18,489 bases of DNA from JBJXFY01 sp046155815 (lineage in GTDB: Bacteria > Verrucomicrobiota > Verrucomicrobiia > Limisphaerales > CAIMTB01): the NCBI GenBank assembly GCA_046155815.1, contig JBJXFY010000155.1, forward strand, positions 1 through 18,489. The letters are read 5' to 3'. Each line of letters starts with the position of its first letter. Within the stretch, counting starts at the first letter, position 1. Below, piece by piece: positions 15,780 through 18,489 of the stretch. The notes beneath the pieces are model-generated. The model made no database searches. It had not been told where the DNA came from and saw nothing but the letters and a program-made list of their open reading frames with translations. The translations under genes and the position numbers were made by a program.

Positions 15780-16096
15780 GCACGGACCGGCGGATTCGGC
15801 AGGGGAGCCCGCGGAGGACTCGGAGGCGGGACTGCTGTTGCCCGCCGGGAACTCGATTTCTTCATCCGGCGGGGGCGGCGGAAGTGCGGGAGGCAGCTCG
15901 GCGATGCAGGACGTCAGCTCCCCTTCGTCCTCTCGGTTGCCTCCTGTTTGGGCGCGTCGTCCGGCCGGGCGCCGGAGCTTTGCAATTGCCGTGGCGTCCG
16001 GCATGCGGTCTGCTGGCCCGCGTGAGGTGCGGCTTCCAAATTTGCCCGCCCGCGGCGCAGCCGGCCTGCGCCGCCCGGCCGGCGGCTTCCTGAATC
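15780..16096 (+). other. Intergenic region between the two kinase-AAA genes (317 nt)
   Basis: No supported gene. A minus-strand frame continues through it with a Pro/Ser-rich, acidic translation and plausible codons, but it has no domain character and is the end of a long shadow frame antisense to copy 1. There is no clear terminator or promoter. The gap is unusually long for this compact array and suggests copy 2 has its own promoter or that the spacer is a remnant left by duplication. Confidence 0.5.
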
Positions 16097-18067
16097 ATGT
16101 TTTTCGGCGGCAGCAAAAGTTCCGACCGGCACGACAAGGGCATCAGCGTTCCGGACCATGAATTGTTCCGCCTGCTGGCCACCGGGGCATATGGCCAGGT
16201 GTGGCTGGCGAAGACGGTGCTCGGCACGTTCCGCGCGGTGAAGATCGTCCAGCGGGAGAAGTTCCAGCACGAGCGCCAGTATGAGCGCGAGTTCGAGGGC
16301 GTGAAGGCCTTCGAGCCGCATTCGCGCTCACATCCGGGCTTCGTCCATATCCTCCACGTCGGCCGCGACAACCGGGAGGGCTTCTTCTGCTACGTAATGG
16401 AGCTGGCGGACGACGAGGGTGGCGGCCGGGAAGTGAAGCCCGTGAGCTACCGCCCGCGCACGCTCCGCTCCGAGCTTGACCGCCGGCAGCGCCTGCCGGT
16501 CCCGGACTGCGCGCGCCTCGCCCTGTCCATCCTTTCCGCGCTCGACCACCTGCACCAGCTGGGCCTCGTCCACCGCGACATCAAGCCGGCCAACTTCATC
16601 TTTGTGGACGGCCAGCCCAAGTTCGCGGACATCGGCCTCGTGGCCGCCATCAGCGGCGACGGCACGCTCGTCGGCAGCATCGGCTACAACGCGCCCGAGG
16701 GCTCGGGCTGCCCGCCGGCGGACATCTTCAGCCTCGGCCGCGTGATCTTCGAGATGTTTACCGGCGTGGCCGTCGCCAAGTGCGGCGACGCCCTGCCCGA
16801 CGTGTCGGCCAAGCTCGCCGACGAGCGCGAGCGGCGTTTCCTCGCCGCCGTGCTCAAGGCCTGCGCCGTGCGAACCGGGGACCGCTGGCGGAACGCGGCG
16901 GAGTTCTACGACGCGCTGGCGCCTTTTGCCGCGGTGGCGGAGGACCCCGGCGTCGGCACGCGCGACTTTCCGAAGCCCTCCAAGCCGATGCCCGCACCTG
17001 CTCCCGGTGCCCCGCCGCCGCCCGGCGATCCCGCCGGCGACGTCGCCACCATGCTCGAGCCCGCCGGCGGCGCGGTGCCGCTCAAGTCCCGCTTCTACAT
17101 CGAGCGCGCGGGCGACCGCGTGCTCGAGACCGCGCTGGCCCGCCGCGACGGCATCGTACGCATCACCGGCGCGCGCCAGATGGGCAAGACCTCGCTGCTC
17201 GCGCGCGGCCTCCAGCAGGCCCGCCAGCGCGGCTGGCGCGTGGTGATGACGGACCTGCAGAAGGCCAACGTCGCCAGCCTCCAGTCGCTCGACGCCTTCT
17301 ATGCCTTCCTGGGCGAGTCCGTGGCCGACCAGCTCGATCTCGAGAAGCTGCCGCGCGACCTCTGGGACGAGCGCCGCAGCGCCAACGCCAACTTCGAGCG
17401 ATGGTTCCGTCGTGAGGTGCTGGGCGACGCCTCCAAGCCGTTCCTCTGGGAGCTGGACGAGGTGGACCGCCTCTTCGGCTGCGCCTTCGGCCCCGAGGTC
17501 TTCGGCCTGTTCCGCTCCTGGTACAACGACCGCGCGCTGAACGGCGGCGCGTGGGACCAGTTCACCCTCTCCATCGCCTACGCGAACGAGGTGCGCCTCT
17601 TCATCCCGGACGAGCGGCAGTCACCCTTCAACGTCGGCACGCTGATCGAGCTGGCCGACTTCACTCCCGCGGAAAGCGAGGAGATGAACCGCCGCTACGG
17701 CGGGCCATTGAAGACGCCCGAGGAGCGCGCGCGCCTGCACGCGCTGCTCGCCGGTCAGCCCTTCCTCACCCGCTGCGCGTTGAACGAGATGGTCGCCAGC
17801 GGCGCGGAGCTGGCGGTCATCGAGGCCGCGGCCGACCGCGAGGACGGGTTGTTCGCCGAGCACCTGCGGCGGCTGGAGCACATCGTGTCGCGCCACCCGG
17901 AGCTGCCGGCGGTGGTGCGCGCCGCCCTCGAGGGGCGGCCGTGCGGGGACGCGCGTGCGTTTCACCGGCTGCGCGCGGTGGGCGTCGTGGTCGGCGCGCC
18001 CGAGGCGCCGCGGATGCGCTGCGAACTGTACGCCCGCCACTTCCGCCGCCGCGGCGCGGCGGGGTGA
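16097..18067 (+). CDS. Serine/threonine kinase fused to AAA_35-like NTPase (copy 2)
   Basis: A 656-residue protein with the same architecture as copy 1. Kinase, about 18-285: 'ATGAYGQVWLAK' (first Gly again Ala), K49 in 'FRAVKIVQ', H159-R160-D161, D178-I-G, 'GYNAPEG', 'DIFSLGRVIFEMFTG'. The linker is longer and Pro-rich ('MPAPAPGAPPPPGDP'). NTPase, about 320-656: 'VPLKSRFYIERAGDRVLE', G358-ARQMGK-T365, 'WELDEVDRLF' with D454/E455, 'QSPFNVGTLIELADFT', 'LLAGQPFLTRCALNEMV', and 'RMRCELYARHFRRRG' at the end. Similarity to copy 1 is visible at DNA level (e.g. the 'ccgctcaagtcccgcttcta' stretch is identical), so this is a tandem duplication that has since diverged. The start ATG gives the same distance to the kinase domain as in copy 1, but no strong ribosome binding site is seen. 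Its stop is 23 nt before the last gene, so they are likely co-transcribed. Confidence 0.9.
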   Translation: MFFGGSKSSDRHDKGISVPDHELFRLLATGAYGQVWLAKTVLGTFRAVKIVQREKFQHERQYEREFEGVKAFEPHSRSHPGFVHILHVGRDNREGFFCYVMELADDEGGGREVKPVSYRPRTLRSELDRRQRLPVPDCARLALSILSALDHLHQLGLVHRDIKPANFIFVDGQPKFADIGLVAAISGDGTLVGSIGYNAPEGSGCPPADIFSLGRVIFEMFTGVAVAKCGDALPDVSAKLADERERRFLAAVLKACAVRTGDRWRNAAEFYDALAPFAAVAEDPGVGTRDFPKPSKPMPAPAPGAPPPPGDPAGDVATMLEPAGGAVPLKSRFYIERAGDRVLETALARRDGIVRITGARQMGKTSLLARGLQQARQRGWRVVMTDLQKANVASLQSLDAFYAFLGESVADQLDLEKLPRDLWDERRSANANFERWFRREVLGDASKPFLWELDEVDRLFGCAFGPEVFGLFRSWYNDRALNGGAWDQFTLSIAYANEVRLFIPDERQSPFNVGTLIELADFTPAESEEMNRRYGGPLKTPEERARLHALLAGQPFLTRCALNEMVASGAELAVIEAAADREDGLFAEHLRRLEHIVSRHPELPAVVRAALEGRPCGDARAFHRLRAVGVVVGAPEAPRMRCELYARHFRRRGAAG

Positions 18068-18079
18068 ACGCGCCGGGAC

Positions 18080-18085
18080 AGGAGG
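18080..18085 (+). promoter_or_regulatory. Ribosome binding site for the last gene
   Basis: AGGAGG, 5 nt before the ATG at 18091, the strongest Shine-Dalgarno in the window. It fixes the start of a gene that has no other identified boundary. Confidence 0.65.
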
Positions 18086-18090
18086 CCAAC

Positions 18091-18489
18091 ATGGAAGACT
18101 TTCGACTCGCGCCGCCGGACGACCCGCTCTACGTCGTCCGTGAGGCGGACGCGGAATTTGAGCGGGCGCTGCGGGAAAAGCACACCCGCCCGATTGTGAT
18201 TTGTGGCCCCTCCAGTACAGGCAAATCGGCCTTGCTGGCCCGCGGATTTAAGGGTTTGCAGGCAGCCGGCCACAGGGCCGTGCTGCTTGATCTGGCCACG
18301 GCACCGGCCGAACCAAAGACGATGAAGAGCCTGTGCCGGTTCGCCATGCGGGAAGTTGCCCGGCAACTGGGCTTGCCCGATCCCTTTCTGGCAGCCGGAG
18401 ATGCCGAGCCTTCGGTCTGGGATGAGCAACGCCGCCCCACCACCTGTCTGGAACGCTACCTGAGACGACGCGTGCTCACCGGCTTTGCC
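18091..18489 (+). CDS. Fifth AAA_35-like NTPase, N-terminal part only (cut by window edge)
   Basis: The first 133 residues are visible, in frame to the last base. 'LYVVREADAEFERALRE' matches the 'FYIERAGDRVLEVAL' entry motif of the kinase proteins and 'GPSSTGKSALLARGF' is the P-loop (GxxxxGKS). Next comes 'LQAAGHRAVLLDLA', equivalent to 'QARQRGWRVVMTDLQ' in copy 2. The NTPase begins within 20 residues of the start, so there is no N-terminal TIR or kinase; any effector would have to lie downstream, outside the window. Codons are less GC-biased here (att, ttt, aaa, tta-class choices such as ttg) than in the neighbours, which may mean a different origin. Walker B, PFN motif and C-terminus are not visible. 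Confidence 0.8.
   Translation, partial: MEDFRLAPPDDPLYVVREADAEFERALREKHTRPIVICGPSSTGKSALLARGFKGLQAAGHRAVLLDLATAPAEPKTMKSLCRFAMREVARQLGLPDPFLAAGDAEPSVWDEQRRPTTCLERYLRRRVLTGFA

Noticed and set aside
13629..16004. Minus-strand frame of 791 codons, whose first ~75 codons lie in the 317-nt spacer
   Set aside because: The part within the spacer has plausible codons and an acidic Pro/Ser-rich product, but no ribosome binding site was identified and the rest is antisense to the kinase-AAA gene.
1..18489. CRISPR array, tRNA, rRNA or insertion sequence
   Set aside because: I found no regularly spaced repeats, no transposase and no cloverleaf-like or rRNA-like segment; coding density leaves little room.

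Overview
The window looks like a high-GC member of the Verrucomicrobiota, possibly a Pedosphaera/Limisphaera-type lineage. Three things suggest this: the type IV pilin-like protein at the left edge has the 'LLPALAKAKAK...CINNLRQ' N-terminus common there, the LamG/Ig exoprotein ends in the usual '...KYFRLRK' style tail, and the kinases carry the 'ADIGLV...APEG' activation loop seen in Verrucomicrobia/Planctomycetes. Base composition is GC-rich throughout, and only the last gene looks slightly more AT-tolerant. The phylum call is inference from protein style, not from a marker gene.

Layout. On the minus strand, 3-518 is a truncated prepilin-type protein and 603-4364 a large secreted PA14-like/Ig/double-LamG protein, separated by a perfect 12-bp hairpin terminator. 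After a 346-nt divergent intergenic region, everything to the right edge is on the plus strand: a LuxR-type regulator with a phospho-acceptor-less pseudo-receiver (4711-5946); TIR-AAA (6074-7630); AAA-TM-WD40 (7640-11524); a 78-aa basic Ser/Thr-rich protein (11710-11946); a GT9-like/GT2 fusion glycosyltransferase (11990-13777); two paralogous Ser/Thr kinase-AAA fusions (13842-15779 and 16097-18067); and the start of a fifth AAA protein (18091 to the edge).

The most interesting content is the plus-strand array. Five proteins share one P-loop module (best matched by memory to the AAA-like family AAA_35, PF14516) while the attached domain changes: TIR, WD40 plus transmembrane segment, kinase, kinase, or nothing visible. 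Four of the five are complete through a hallmark '[ST]PFN[IV]G...DFT' motif. Spacing is compact (9, 43, 64 and 23 nt in places) and all genes are co-oriented behind a transcription regulator. I infer a modular signalling or conflict/immunity locus in which one NTPase switch type drives several outputs: predicted NAD-cleaving TIR, protein phosphorylation, and possibly glycosylation of a small protein. The function of the system is not proven by the sequence.
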